Counted from the first letter of the stretch, positions 8,718-17,264 are shown. The stretch: 64,000 nt of DNA from Streptomyces sp. CB01249 (GCF_001905735.1 NZ_LISW01000008.1:301545-365544), one strand, 5' to 3'. The notes: generated by a model not told the origin, from the sequence alone. Numbers and translations are program-made.

Positions 8718-9851
8718 TCACCGCCCGGAGAACAGGCTCATCCCCAGGAACACGGCGGCCAGAAAGGCGATCGCACCCGCGATGGCACTGGCCACCCGGG
8801 GCCGGCGCCGGATCGCCTCACCGGCGGTCCGCCGCCGGCCCTTCGTGCTCCTGGGCGCCGCACGCCGCCCGTGCCCCTGTCCGGGCGCGGGCGCCGGCGC
8901 GTGTCCCGCCGGTGCCTGCGGCAGCCGGTACGTGGTCGGCGCACCGGAGTCCGCGCCGGGCAGCGGTGCGGGAGCGGCGGGTGCGGCGGGGAAGGGCGCG
9001 AGGGCGGGCGCCGGGTGGTGCGGGGGCAGCGGTTCCGGGCGGCCGCGCCAGGCGTCGCCCTGGAACCAGTCGGCGACCTGCTGGGCGGTGGGCCGGTCCT
9101 CCGGCTGCTTGGCGAGCAGGCCGAGCAGATACGTGTCGAAGGCGGCGGGGACGTCCACGCCACGCTGACGCAGCGGCACCGGGGGCGTGTCCACGTGCTG
9201 GTACAGGGTGGCCGTCGCGGTGTCCGAACGGAACGGCGGGTCGCCGAGCAGCAGTTGGTAGACGACACAGCCCAGCGAGTACATGTCGGACGCGGCGTCG
9301 GCGGTGCGGCCGAGCGCCCGCTCCGGGGCGAGGTAGAGGCTCGTCCCGACGATGTGGCCCGTCGTCGTCAGCGCGGCGGACGGGTCGTCCACGAACTGCG
9401 CGATGCCGAAGTCCCCGATCTTGACGGTGCCTTCGCCGTCCAGCATGAGGTTCCCGGGCTTGATGTCGCGGTGGACGATGCCCTGCCGGTGCGCGGCGGC
9501 CAGTCCGGCGGCAGCCTGTCCCGCGATGCGGGCGGCCTGTTCGGGGCCCAGCCGTTCCTGGGCCAGCAGCAGATCCGCCAGGCTCCGGCCCTCGACCAGC
9601 TCCATCACGAGGAAGAGCCGGTTCTCCCAGGCGCCGAAGTCGAAGACGGCCACCAGATGAGGGTGGCTCAGGCGGGCCGCGGTCTGGGCCTCCAGGCGGA
9701 ACCGGGCGGTGGCCGACTCGTCGGCGTGTTCGCCGAGGAGCAGCTTCACGGCGACGGCACGGCCGAGGACTTCGTCGGTGGCCCGCCAGACCTCACCCAT
9801 TCCGCCCCGGCCGATGGCGGATATCAGCCGGTACCGACCAGCAACCAGCAC
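8718..9851 (-). CDS. Membrane-anchored Ser/Thr protein kinase (PknB type)
   Basis: A 377-residue Hanks-type kinase. Residues 7-260 form the catalytic domain: Gly-rich loop IGRGGMGEV, ATP-anchoring K36 in VAVK, catalytic loop HRDIKPGN (D129), DFG at 147-149 and APE in the P+1 region. A Pro/Ala-rich juxtamembrane linker (about 270-335) and a basic patch lead to one transmembrane helix at about 353-372. Only a handful of residues follow, so it has no PASTA or other extracellular sensor. The start is GTG at 9851. It should phosphorylate cytoplasmic substrates; none can be inferred from the neighbours. It converges with the aldo/keto reductase pair with no spacer. Confidence 0.93.
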   Translation of the reverse strand: MLVAGRYRLISAIGRGGMGEVWRATDEVLGRAVAVKLLLGEHADESATARFRLEAQTAARLSHPHLVAVFDFGAWENRLFLVMELVEGRSLADLLLAQERLGPEQAARIAGQAAAGLAAAHRQGIVHRDIKPGNLMLDGEGTVKIGDFGIAQFVDDPSAALTTTGHIVGTSLYLAPERALGRTADAASDMYSLGCVVYQLLLGDPPFRSDTATATLYQHVDTPPVPLRQRGVDVPAAFDTYLLGLLAKQPEDRPTAQQVADWFQGDAWRGRPEPLPPHHPAPALAPFPAAPAAPAPLPGADSGAPTTYRLPQAPAGHAPAPAPGQGHGRRAAPRSTKGRRRTAGEAIRRRPRVASAIAGAIAFLAAVFLGMSLFSGR

Positions 9852-10003
9852 CTGTGCACACCAATCTCGATGGCTCGGGCCCAGGGCCTGGCCGAGGACC
9901 GCTCCGACTGCCGCGGCGACGGCCTCGCCGGAGCGAGAGCGGGGTGGGGGAGCGCGGCAAGATCAGGATATCCGGCGCGCGGAGCCCGGATGACCGGACC
10001 TCC

Positions 10004-10477
10004 TCAACGGGCGGTGCCGCCCAGCGATTCGACCAGGGGGAGCAGCCGGTGCGGCACGCGCTCGCGCAGCGCGACCTCGGTCCGGGTCCGGACCACGCCG
10101 GGCAGCCGGATGAGCCGCTGGATGACGTCCTCCAGGTGCCCGTTGTCCCGGGCGACCACCCGGGTCAGCAGGTCGCCGCCGCCCGTGGTCGAGAACGCCT
10201 CGATGATCTCGGGCACGGCGGCGAGCGCGTCGCCGACCTCGTCCAGATGGCCCTGCGTGACCTCCAGGTGCACGAAGGCGAGGACGGGGTGGCCGAGCGC
10301 GGCGGGCGAGAGGAAGGGACCGCTCCCGGTGATCACACCGTCGCGCTCCAGCCGGTCGATGCGCGCCTGGAGGGTGCCCCGGGCGATGGACAGGATGCGT
10401 GCGTACTCGCGCACGCTCGTCTGCGGCTGCTCGATGAGCAGCCGCAGGATACGGGTGTCGAGCGCGTCCACCGCCAT
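10004..10477 (-). CDS. Lrp/AsnC-family transcriptional regulator
   Basis: A 157-residue regulator. Residues 1-60 hold the AsnC-type winged HTH (LDTRILRLL, then VREYARILSIARGTLQARIDRLERDGVI), residues about 75-150 the RAM/AsnC ligand-binding domain (LAFVHLEVTQGHLDEV, AFSTTGGGDLLTRVVARDNGHLEDV). ATG at 10477 is preferred over an upstream in-frame start because GAAAGAGG precedes it and homologues begin just before the LDxxI motif. Members bind DNA as octamers and respond to amino acids or related small molecules. It lies downstream of the LPMO gene but is separated from it by a terminator hairpin, so it is probably monocistronic. Confidence 0.88.
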   Translation of the reverse strand: MAVDALDTRILRLLIEQPQTSVREYARILSIARGTLQARIDRLERDGVITGSGPFLSPAALGHPVLAFVHLEVTQGHLDEVGDALAAVPEIIEAFSTTGGGDLLTRVVARDNGHLEDVIQRLIRLPGVVRTRTEVALRERVPHRLLPLVESLGGTAR

Positions 10478-10573
10478 GCTTCGCCGGCCTCTTTCGGTGC
10501 GTACTCCGGGGGCCAGCGACTGTATCAACGGCCTCCGTGCGCGGCGGGCCGCGCGTCACCGTCGCGGCCGGAT

Positions 10574-10606
10574 GTGCCCCGCGCACGGGCGGGTGGCGCG
10601 GGGCAC
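10574..10606 (-). terminator. Terminator downstream of the LPMO gene
   Basis: GTGCCCCGCGC (10574-10584) pairs perfectly with GCGCGGGGCAC (10596-10606), 12 bp beyond the stop of the minus-strand LPMO gene. Confidence 0.65.
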
Positions 10607-10617
10607 GGGCCGGACGG

Positions 10618-11208
10618 TCAGAACTGCACGTCGGAGCAGGCGTAGAACGCGTTCCCGGTGTCGGAGATCGTCCACACACCGAGGATCAGGTGCTTGCCGG
10701 ACTTCTGCGGCAGTACGCCGGAGTGGCTGACCGTCGAGCCGGGCAGCCGTCCGCCGAAGGGCACCGTGAGGAACGGCTGCGTCTCCAGGTCGGCCCGGGT
10801 GAGCGGCTTGGTGGGGTCGTAGCCGTCCTTGGTGATGTAGTAGCGGAAGTCGGTCGTGGCGTGCCGGGCCTCGATCCGCCAGTTGAACGTGTAGTTCTGG
10901 CCCGCGGTGACCTTGGTGGCGGGCCAGGCGCCGCCGCGCGGGTCGTCCAGTTCGGAGAAGCGGCCGATGCCGCCCGAGCAGATGTGGCCGTCGGCCGGGC
11001 CGCGGGTGGGGAAGCCCTTGGGGCCCTCGACGCTCGGCGGCTCCCACTGGATCTGCCCGCAGTGCTTGACGGTGCCGATGCCGCAGAGCTGCTGGCGGCT
11101 GATCGGCGAGTCGGTGTAGCCGTGGCTCTGGGCGGGGGCCGAGGTGGCCAGCAGGGCCGCCCCGGCGAGCCCGAGCCCGGCCAGTAACGAGGTGATCTTT
11201 TTGCGCAT
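10618..11208 (-). CDS. AA10 lytic polysaccharide monooxygenase (chitin-active type)
   Basis: A 196-residue secreted, copper-dependent enzyme that oxidatively cleaves crystalline polysaccharide. A signal peptide ends at APAQS so that mature His29 becomes the N-terminal residue of the copper histidine brace; the second brace His is H116 in EARHATTDF. The mature part is a single AA10 domain (about 168 residues) with no extra carbohydrate-binding module, as in small Streptomyces chitin-binding LPMOs. Codon 8 of the signal peptide is TTA (11185-11187), so translation should depend on the bldA tRNA. Two DasR-like operators lie 45-96 bp upstream, agreeing with a role in chitin use. Cellulose activity cannot be excluded from sequence alone. 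Confidence 0.93.
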   Translation of the reverse strand: MRKKITSLLAGLGLAGAALLATSAPAQSHGYTDSPISRQQLCGIGTVKHCGQIQWEPPSVEGPKGFPTRGPADGHICSGGIGRFSELDDPRGGAWPATKVTAGQNYTFNWRIEARHATTDFRYYITKDGYDPTKPLTRADLETQPFLTVPFGGRLPGSTVSHSGVLPQKSGKHLILGVWTISDTGNAFYACSDVQF

Positions 11209-11252
11209 ACGTCGCTCCTGGAGATGTGGGGTTGATGTCCGGAGAGTGCTGC

Positions 11253-11262
11253 GGTCTAGACC
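11253..11262. promoter_or_regulatory. DasR-like operator (dre) proximal to the LPMO gene
   Basis: CGGTCTAGACCAA contains the perfect palindrome GGTCTAGACC, the core of the DasR responsive element (consensus ACTGGTCTAGACCACT). It lies 45 bp upstream of the LPMO start codon. DasR represses chitin and aminosugar genes and is released by glucosamine-6-phosphate. Confidence 0.75.
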
Positions 11263-11292
11263 AAGGGTGAGCGTAGCGATGGCAATTTGACA

Positions 11293-11304
11293 TGTCTAGA
11301 CCAA
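11293..11304. promoter_or_regulatory. Second DasR-like operator, 40 bp further upstream
   Basis: TGTCTAGACCAA repeats the TCTAGACCAA of the first site with exactly 40 bp between centres (about four helical turns). One half-site base is degenerate. Paired sites are typical of chitinolytic promoters. Confidence 0.65.
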
Positions 11305-11324
11305 GCGGCGCCCTCCTGGAGACA

Positions 11325-11352
11325 CCTGCGCGGCGGCCGGCCGCCGCGCAGG
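11325..11352 (-). terminator. Perfect 28-bp palindrome, terminator of the M64 peptidase gene
   Basis: CCTGCGCGGCGGCC is directly followed by its reverse complement GGCCGCCGCGCAGG. It lies 20 bp beyond the stop of the minus-strand M64 gene and also separates that gene from the LPMO promoter. Confidence 0.6.
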
Positions 11353-11371
11353 CCCACGGAGCGACGCGGTT

Positions 11372-12715
11372 CTACCGGCGGGACGCCTTGACCCTCCAGG
11401 TCAGACGCTCGGTGGCCGCCGCGCGGATCTTGGGGTCGCGGACCGACTTCGTGCGGTCCACCGACTCGACCGTGACCGTGTGCGTCCTGCCGTCCCCGGG
11501 CACCCCCAACGAGGAGGGGGCGGCGGCGGTCAGGCCCGTGGCCCGCTTCACCCGGACCCCGTCGACGTACCAGCGCAGCTCGGGCGCGGCCAGTGCGCCG
11601 AGCGCGGCCCGCTTCACCTCGATCCGGTCGGTCCTCCGGATCGTGGCGCCCGAAGGGGTGCTGCTGCTCAGCGCGTTGGCCTCGCGGTAGAAGCCCGCGA
11701 TCATGGCCTCGCGTCCGGGGAGGTTGAAGTCCCGGATGTCCAGGGCCCGCATGATCGAGTTGGCGGTCGGGCGGTAGATCCCGTACGGGTAGTAGCTGCT
11801 GCCCTCGTACGTGCCGACGGTCCCGCCCGTGGGGTCCGTCTCGCCGAGCCAGCGGTACCACTTGCTCCGGTCGGCGGCCATCCGGTCCGCGGTGTAGATG
11901 CTGGAGTTGATGTCCGGCAGCTCGCCGCCCGTCCAGGTGCCGTAGCTGTCGTAGGTGTACTCGTCGGCCAGCAGTCCCACCGAGTGGGCTATCTCGTGGG
12001 CGGCGATCATGCTCGACTGCTCGTTGTCGGACGAGAGGGTCGAGACGCCGTCGAACGGATAGCCCTCGGCCTCCAGGCCCGAGTAGCCGGCGCCGCCGTA
12101 CTTGGTGGAGTGGGAGACGACGACGACCAGGTCCGCGTCCGGCGCCTTCGCCGCGTACGAGGCGACCTTGTCGATGTCGGCACAGATCAGCCGCTCGGTC
12201 TGCGAGCACCAGAAGTAGCTGCCGAGGGCCGTGTCCTTGGCGACGTCCGCGGTGGGGTCGCCGCTGATGCCGGACTCGGCGGAGACGGCGTCGACCGTCC
12301 ACACGTTCATCAGGCCCTGATAGCTGGCGTAGGGCTCGATGGCGGTGATGTCCGCCCACTTGGCGGCGGCCGCGGAGTGGAAGGCCTCCTGCTCGCCGGC
12401 CGTGTAGCCGTCGCCGACGATCACCACGTCGAGCCGGTCGTCCGAGGAGCCGGTCACGGACAGCCGGCCGACCGCTCCGTCCGTCGTCGACGCGGCGGAC
12501 GGAGCGGTCCGGGCCGCGGCGTGCTTCGTCTCCGTGGTGAGCGGGACCTCGGTCCGGTGCCCCGGGCCGCCCGGCTCGGGGAAGTACTCGACGCCGACGC
12601 GCGGTTTCCCGGTCGGCTCCGGGTCCGCGGCCGACGCGGGAGCGGCGAGCGCCGCCCCCAGGAGGGCCAGCAGCGCGACGCTCGTGGACGGAGCGGCCGC
12701 CTTTAGTGTGTGCAT
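11372..12715 (-). CDS. Secreted M64-family metallopeptidase
   Basis: A 447-residue exported zinc peptidase. Residues 1-29 are a signal peptide (ending APASAA). The catalytic region, about 90-390, has the start LDVVIVGDGYT typical of the M64 (IgA-peptidase-like) family and the metal motif HEIAHSVGLLADEY (HExxH at 240-244, with Asp/Glu downstream). The remaining C-terminus is beta-rich and may be an Ig-like module (LRWYVDGVRVKRATG). ATG at 12715 is chosen because GGAAGGA lies 6 bases upstream; the frame stays open further 5' but without coding character. Natural substrate unknown; the immunoglobulin-A specificity of the family's namesake need not apply. Confidence 0.87.
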   Translation of the reverse strand: MHTLKAAAPSTSVALLALLGAALAAPASAADPEPTGKPRVGVEYFPEPGGPGHRTEVPLTTETKHAAARTAPSAASTTDGAVGRLSVTGSSDDRLDVVIVGDGYTAGEQEAFHSAAAAKWADITAIEPYASYQGLMNVWTVDAVSAESGISGDPTADVAKDTALGSYFWCSQTERLICADIDKVASYAAKAPDADLVVVVSHSTKYGGAGYSGLEAEGYPFDGVSTLSSDNEQSSMIAAHEIAHSVGLLADEYTYDSYGTWTGGELPDINSSIYTADRMAADRSKWYRWLGETDPTGGTVGTYEGSSYYPYGIYRPTANSIMRALDIRDFNLPGREAMIAGFYREANALSSSTPSGATIRRTDRIEVKRAALGALAAPELRWYVDGVRVKRATGLTAAAPSSLGVPGDGRTHTVTVESVDRTKSVRDPKIRAAATERLTWRVKASRR

Positions 12716-12906
12716 GTCAATCCTTCCCTCGCACCCGCAGGGGTTAAGTTGTGGGTTCAATGGGCTTGAGTTGGCGCTTAACCTAGGTCGTGCGAAGGGG
12801 GCGCACAAGGGGTTCTGTGGGAACATGCGAGTCCCCCACGGGTGACGAGTCCGGCCGACGCAGGCGAACGCCGGGACCACCGGCGGACGAGAAACGAGGG
12901 GCTGTC

Positions 12907-14325
12907 ATGGCGCAGGCCGACGGGGTACCGGTCGACGGCGATGCAACGATCCGCTCCGAGGCCGGGCGGCCGGACGGGCCCGGGGGTCCCGCGGCGATCG
13001 GCCGACGTGTGAAGAGCCTGCGCAAGGAGCGCGGGCTGACCCAGCGGCAGCTCGCCGAGCCCGAGTACACCGCCGCGTACGTCTCGACCCTGGAGGCCGG
13101 CAAGGTGCGGCCCTCCGAGGCCGCCCTGCGGTACATCGCCGAACGGCTCGGGGTCGCCGGGGAGGAGCTGGCCACGGGCAGGCCCACCCATCTCGTCGCG
13201 GAACTGCGGGTCGGGCTGACCGACGCACAGCGGGTGCTGGCGGTGGGCGACGCCGCGGACGCGCGGGCCGCCTATGAGCAGATCCTCCGCAGGGCCGACG
13301 CGTACGAGCTCGTCCAGGAACGGGGTGCCGCGCTCACCGGCCTGGGGGAGTGTGCGCTGGAGACGGGCGAGCTCGCCGAGGCCGTCGGCCGGTTCGAGGC
13401 GGCGGAGGCCGCGCTGGCCCGCGAACCCCTCCCGGCCCGTGCCCGGGCCGTCCGGGGCAGGTCGATCGCGCACTACCTCGCGGGCGAACTCCGTTACGCC
13501 TGCTATCTGCTGGAGAGCGCGATCGACGAGCTGAACACCTCGGGGCTGCACGATCCGGGCGCGCTGCTCCAGCTGTACACGGCCTCCATCGCCCCGTACA
13601 TGGACATGGGCGCCCACGCCCGCGCCGCGCAGGCCGCCGAACTCGCGCTCGCCCTGGTGCCCCGGGTCTCCGACCCCGCCCTCGTGGCCGGTATGCACCG
13701 CACCGTGGCCCGCACCCTGATCGCCGAAGGCAGGGCCGACGACGCCCGGACCTCACTGGCGCGCGCCACCGAGCTCTACGAGCAGCTGCAGATCCGGACC
13801 GAACTCGCGCACTGCCACTGGATGCGGGGCTACGTCTGCGCCCAGGACGGCGACCTCGTCCAGGCGGAGGCGGCGCTGCGCACCGCCCGGTCGATGCTGG
13901 TCTCCAAGCGGGCGGCCCTGTACGTCTCCCAGGTGGAGGTCGAACTCGCCGACGTCCTGCGCCGGAGCGGCAAGTCGGAGGAGGCCGCGGAGCTGCTGGG
14001 GACCCTGCTGGCCGGTCTCCAGCACGGCCGTGGCGCGCTGCACGCGGGCGGAGCCCACCGCCTGCTCGGGCTGATCGCCGAGGAGGCCGGGGACATCGAG
14101 TCCGCCGAGCTGCACTACGCGACCGCGCTCTCCCTGCTCGAACAGACCGGGGCCGCCGGGGACCTCGCCGACATCTGCCGGCTCCTCGGCGACCTGATGC
14201 GCCGCGAGGGCCGTACGGAGGAGGCGCTGAACGCGTACCGGACCGGGCTCGGACACCGCGCCGAGCCCGGGACCACCACGCTCGGCCCCGCCCCCGCCCG
14301 CCCGCCGTTCACTTCCTGGACCTGA
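12907..14325 (+). CDS. XRE-family regulator with TPR repeats
   Basis: A 472-residue protein. About residues 30-85 form an XRE HTH (IGRRVKSLRKERGLTQRQLA, then YVSTLEAGKVRPSE). The rest consists of helical TPR-like repeats, for example LTGLGECALETGELAEAVGRFEAAEAAL and LIAEGRADDARTSLARATELYEQL. Such HTH-TPR proteins often sense peptides or protein partners. ATG at 12907 is preceded by GAGGGG and is favoured over an upstream in-frame start that has no ribosome binding site. It diverges from the M64 peptidase gene across 191 bp that contains a 7-bp inverted repeat (GGTTAAG at 12742, CTTAACC at 12777), so it might control that gene, but this is inference. Confidence 0.83.
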   Translation: MAQADGVPVDGDATIRSEAGRPDGPGGPAAIGRRVKSLRKERGLTQRQLAEPEYTAAYVSTLEAGKVRPSEAALRYIAERLGVAGEELATGRPTHLVAELRVGLTDAQRVLAVGDAADARAAYEQILRRADAYELVQERGAALTGLGECALETGELAEAVGRFEAAEAALAREPLPARARAVRGRSIAHYLAGELRYACYLLESAIDELNTSGLHDPGALLQLYTASIAPYMDMGAHARAAQAAELALALVPRVSDPALVAGMHRTVARTLIAEGRADDARTSLARATELYEQLQIRTELAHCHWMRGYVCAQDGDLVQAEAALRTARSMLVSKRAALYVSQVEVELADVLRRSGKSEEAAELLGTLLAGLQHGRGALHAGGAHRLLGLIAEEAGDIESAELHYATALSLLEQTGAAGDLADICRLLGDLMRREGRTEEALNAYRTGLGHRAEPGTTTLGPAPARPPFTSWT

Positions 14326-14544
14326 GCCACGGGCAGGGCCGAGGCTGGTCCGTTGGCTCTGCCGTGGCCGAGGGATGCGACGGAAAGTTGGGCCATTGGC
14401 CCTATGAACGGGGTTCGATTTGAACCAATCGCCTGCCGGATGTTGAGATATAGAAGTCAATGGCGCTGCGGGTCCCTCGAGGACCCATGCGGCGCCTTTC
14501 TCATGTCCGGACATGGTCCAGGTACGAAGAAGGGGCGGGGCAAC

Positions 14545-16038
14545 TTGCTGAAGAGGGCGTTCGTCGCACCGGATCCGGGCCGGATCCGGCTACGGTTCGC
14601 GTCCCGGGCCGTGCTCGGCATCGGACTCGCCGTCGTGGTGTGCGGGCTCGTCGGCCACTCGCTCGTGGCGGCCATCACCGGCGGCCTGGCCGCGCTGCTC
14701 GCCCTGTTCACCGTGACCGACCCCACAGTCCGGGGCCAGGCGGTCACCACCGCGCTGCTGCCCGCCGTCGGCTTCCCGGTGCTCGCGCTCGCGGCCCTGC
14801 TCCACGACCACCCGCTCGCCCGCGACACCGCGTTCCTCGCGGTCATGGGGGCGGGGGTCTACGCGCGGCGGTGGGGGCCGCGCGGGCACTCCCTCGGCGT
14901 CTTCGCCTTCATGGCCTTCTTCACCACGCAGTTCCTCCACACCCTGCCCGGACAGCTCCCCGAGCTCTACTCGGCCGTTGCCCTCTCCCTGCTCTCGGCG
15001 TCGGCGGTCCGCTTCGGCCTCTGGTGCTACGAACGCCGGCTGACCGCCCCCGCCGTGCCCGCCCCGCCCGCCGGCACCGGCCTGGCCAGGGTCACCACCC
15101 GCCAGGCCGTCCAGGCGGTGACCGGCGGAGCCGTCGCGCTCATGGCCGGGCAGCTGATGTCCGACCAGCGCTGGTACTGGGCCGTCGGCGCCACCTGGTG
15201 GGTCTTCGTGAACACCGCCTCGCGCGGCGAGACCCTGGTACGCGGCTTCCGCCGGGTCCTCGGCACCCTCATCGGCATCCCGGTCGGCCTCGCCGTCGTC
15301 GTCCCGCTGCACGGGGCGCCCGTGCCCACCGCCCTCGTCGTCGCCGCAGGGATCTTCGGGATCTTCTACACGGCCGCGGTCTCGTACACCTGGATGATGT
15401 TCTCCGTGACGGTCATGGCCGGTGCGCTCTACGGCTCGCTGGGCGTGCTCGACCCCGGGCTGCTCGCCCTGCGGCTCGGCGAGACCGCCGTCGGCGCGCT
15501 CGGCGCGATGCTGGCGGTGCTGTGCGTCCTGCCCGTCACCACGCACGCCACGACCGACGCCTGGATCCAGCGCGCCCTGCGCTGCGTGCACGCCTGCACC
15601 GAGGAGGCCGCCGCCCGCCTCTCCGGCTCCGCCACCGCCGACCCGGCCCCGCGCGTCGCCGAGCTGGAGGCGCTCCTCGGGCGCGTCCGCCTCTCGCTCG
15701 CCCCGCTGGTCCACCCGCTGAGCCCGCTCCGCGCCCGCCGGGCCCGGGCCGGACACGTGCTGGCCCTCCTTGACGAGTGCGCCCGCGAGGTGAGGGGCCT
15801 CGCCTCGGTGGCCGCCGACCCGGAGGCGTCCCACGACGCCCGGCTCGCCGCCGCCTGCTGGCGCGTCGAGAGCGCGGTCGAGGCCCTGACCGGGCGTACG
15901 GCCGTCGCGTCCGCCGTCCCGGCGCACCCGGCCGTCACCGAACCCGCCCTCGCCCACCTGCACAGCCTGGAACGCGCGCTCGCCGAACTCGCCGCACCGC
16001 TGCACAGCCCGCCGGGCGCCCCGCTGGTCACGGCCTGA
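14545..16038 (+). CDS. FUSC-family inner-membrane protein
   Basis: A 497-residue membrane protein. Two clusters of hydrophobic helices (about 20-150 and 185-330), each followed by soluble sequence, match the fusaric-acid-resistance-like (FUSC/aromatic acid exporter) architecture; the WVFVNTASRGETLVRGFRRVLGT segment is the conserved arginine-rich turn of this family. The C-terminal 130 residues are helical and cytoplasmic. TTG at 14545 is chosen because AAGGGGCGGGG lies just upstream; an ATG at 14503 is in frame but lacks a ribosome binding site. Export of a small aromatic or toxic compound is the usual assumption for the family, not shown here. The gene lies between a regulator and a lactonase gene without overlap. 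Confidence 0.8.
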   Translation: MLKRAFVAPDPGRIRLRFASRAVLGIGLAVVVCGLVGHSLVAAITGGLAALLALFTVTDPTVRGQAVTTALLPAVGFPVLALAALLHDHPLARDTAFLAVMGAGVYARRWGPRGHSLGVFAFMAFFTTQFLHTLPGQLPELYSAVALSLLSASAVRFGLWCYERRLTAPAVPAPPAGTGLARVTTRQAVQAVTGGAVALMAGQLMSDQRWYWAVGATWWVFVNTASRGETLVRGFRRVLGTLIGIPVGLAVVVPLHGAPVPTALVVAAGIFGIFYTAAVSYTWMMFSVTVMAGALYGSLGVLDPGLLALRLGETAVGALGAMLAVLCVLPVTTHATTDAWIQRALRCVHACTEEAAARLSGSATADPAPRVAELEALLGRVRLSLAPLVHPLSPLRARRARAGHVLALLDECAREVRGLASVAADPEASHDARLAAACWRVESAVEALTGRTAVASAVPAHPAVTEPALAHLHSLERALAELAAPLHSPPGAPLVTA

Positions 16039-16061
16039 CCGCCAGGACCAAGACGCCACCC

Positions 16062-16073
16062 TTGGTCTAGACC
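16062..16073. promoter_or_regulatory. DasR-like operator upstream of the lactonase-family gene
   Basis: TTGGTCTAGACC contains the same GGTCTAGACC palindrome as the LPMO operators, 81 bp upstream of the next start codon and just past the stop of the FUSC gene. It agrees with the DasR element core at ten consecutive bases. Confidence 0.65.
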
Positions 16074-16154
16074 GCACCGCCGCACTGCTACCGTCGCCGC
16101 AAAAGATCACGACGGCACGTCCGCCGCGCACAGCCGGGGCGGGGAGGAGCAGCG

Positions 16155-17201
16155 GTGGACAGCAGCAACGGAGCGGTACGGGCCTTCATCGGGTCGTTCA
16201 CCTCGGCGGGCGGGCGGGGCGTCACCGTCGCCGCCGTGGACGCGGAGACCGGCGCGCTCACGGTCCTGGGGGCCACGGACGCGGTGCCCGACCCCTCCTA
16301 CCTGGCCCTCGGCCCGGGCGGCACGGTCCTCTACGCGGTCAGCGAGACCGAGCCGGGCGGTGCGGCGGCCCTCGACGTCAGCAAGGACGAGCCCCGTCCG
16401 CTCGGCGAACTCCGGGCGGTGGACGGCGACGGCCCCACCCACCTCACGCTCGCCGCCGGCCACCTGGTCACCGCGAACTACGGCTCGGGCAGCGTCAGCG
16501 TGCTGCCCGTCGCCGGGGACGGCACCCTCGGCCCGGTCGCCGCGGTCCTCGCGCACGAGGGCGGCGGACCGGTCGCGGACCGCCAGGAGGGCCCGCACGC
16601 CCACCAGGTCCTGCCCGACCCCTCCGGGGCCTGGGTCCTCAGCGTCGATCTCGGCACCGACTCGGTCCGGGTCTGCGCGGTCGACCCGGCCACCGGCGAG
16701 CTGCGCCCGCACGGCGAGACGGTCCTGCGCCCCGGCACCGGCCCCCGCCACCTGGCGTTCCACCCCTCGGGCCGCCACGCCTACGTGCTGAACGAGCTGG
16801 AGCCCACCCTCACCGTGTGCCGCTGGGACGCCGCCACGGGCGTCCTGGAACCGGTCGGCGAGGTCCCCGTGCTGCCCGAGGGCGTGACCGTCGAGAGCTA
16901 CGCCTCCGAGGTCGTCGTCGCCCGCGACGGCCGGTTCCTCTGGGCGGCCAACCGGGGCCACGACAGCATCTCCGTCCTCGCGCTCGACGCGACCGGCGAG
17001 CACCCGTCCTTGGTCACGACGGTGGGCTGCGGCGGGCACTGGCCCCGCGACCTCGCGCTGGACCCGGCCGGGCGCCGGCTGTACGCGGCCAACGAGCGCA
17101 GCGGGAACGTCGCCTGGTTCACTGTGGACCCGGAGACCGGTGTCCCGGCCCACGGGGGCACCTTGGACGCCCCGGCGGCGTCCTGCGTGGTCTTCGGCTG
17201 A
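16155..17201 (+). CDS. Lactonase-family seven-bladed beta-propeller (6-phosphogluconolactonase-like)
   Basis: A 348-residue cytoplasmic protein of the YbhE/Pgl lactonase family. It begins AFIGSFTSAGGRGVTVAAVD and shows repeating blades such as DPSYLALGPGGTVLYAVSE, GPHAHQVLPDPSGAWVLSVDLGTD and RHLAFHPSGRHAYVLNELE, where the conserved His, Asp and Glu/Arg positions of the family are found. GTG at 16155 follows GGGGAGGAG. E. coli Pgl hydrolyses 6-phosphogluconolactone, but many actinobacterial paralogues have unknown lactone substrates. The DasR-like operator upstream suggests co-regulation with chitin/aminosugar metabolism. A terminator follows. Confidence 0.85.
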   Translation: MDSSNGAVRAFIGSFTSAGGRGVTVAAVDAETGALTVLGATDAVPDPSYLALGPGGTVLYAVSETEPGGAAALDVSKDEPRPLGELRAVDGDGPTHLTLAAGHLVTANYGSGSVSVLPVAGDGTLGPVAAVLAHEGGGPVADRQEGPHAHQVLPDPSGAWVLSVDLGTDSVRVCAVDPATGELRPHGETVLRPGTGPRHLAFHPSGRHAYVLNELEPTLTVCRWDAATGVLEPVGEVPVLPEGVTVESYASEVVVARDGRFLWAANRGHDSISVLALDATGEHPSLVTTVGCGGHWPRDLALDPAGRRLYAANERSGNVAWFTVDPETGVPAHGGTLDAPAASCVVFG

Positions 17202-17208
17202 AAACCGG

Positions 17209-17250
17209 TGAGGCCCCGGTGCCGGACTGCCGTCCGGGCCGGGGCCTCAC
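17209..17250. terminator. Bidirectional terminator between convergent genes
   Basis: GTGAGGCCCCGG pairs with CCGGGGCCTCAC, located between the stop of the lactonase gene and the stop of the CbiX-like gene. Confidence 0.65.
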
Positions 17251-17264
17251 GCATGCCGGAAGGG

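Noticed and set aside
14410..14432. Short stem-loop resembling a tRNA T-arm (GGTTCGATTTGAACC)
   Set aside because: No anticodon or acceptor stem can be built around it, and no duplicate elsewhere would mark it as an attachment site.
14470..14486. Hairpin GGGTCC-CTCGA-GGACCC before the FUSC gene, considered as riboswitch or attenuator
   Set aside because: A single 6-bp stem with no recognisable aptamer; it may be just a terminator of the upstream regulator gene 145 bp before.
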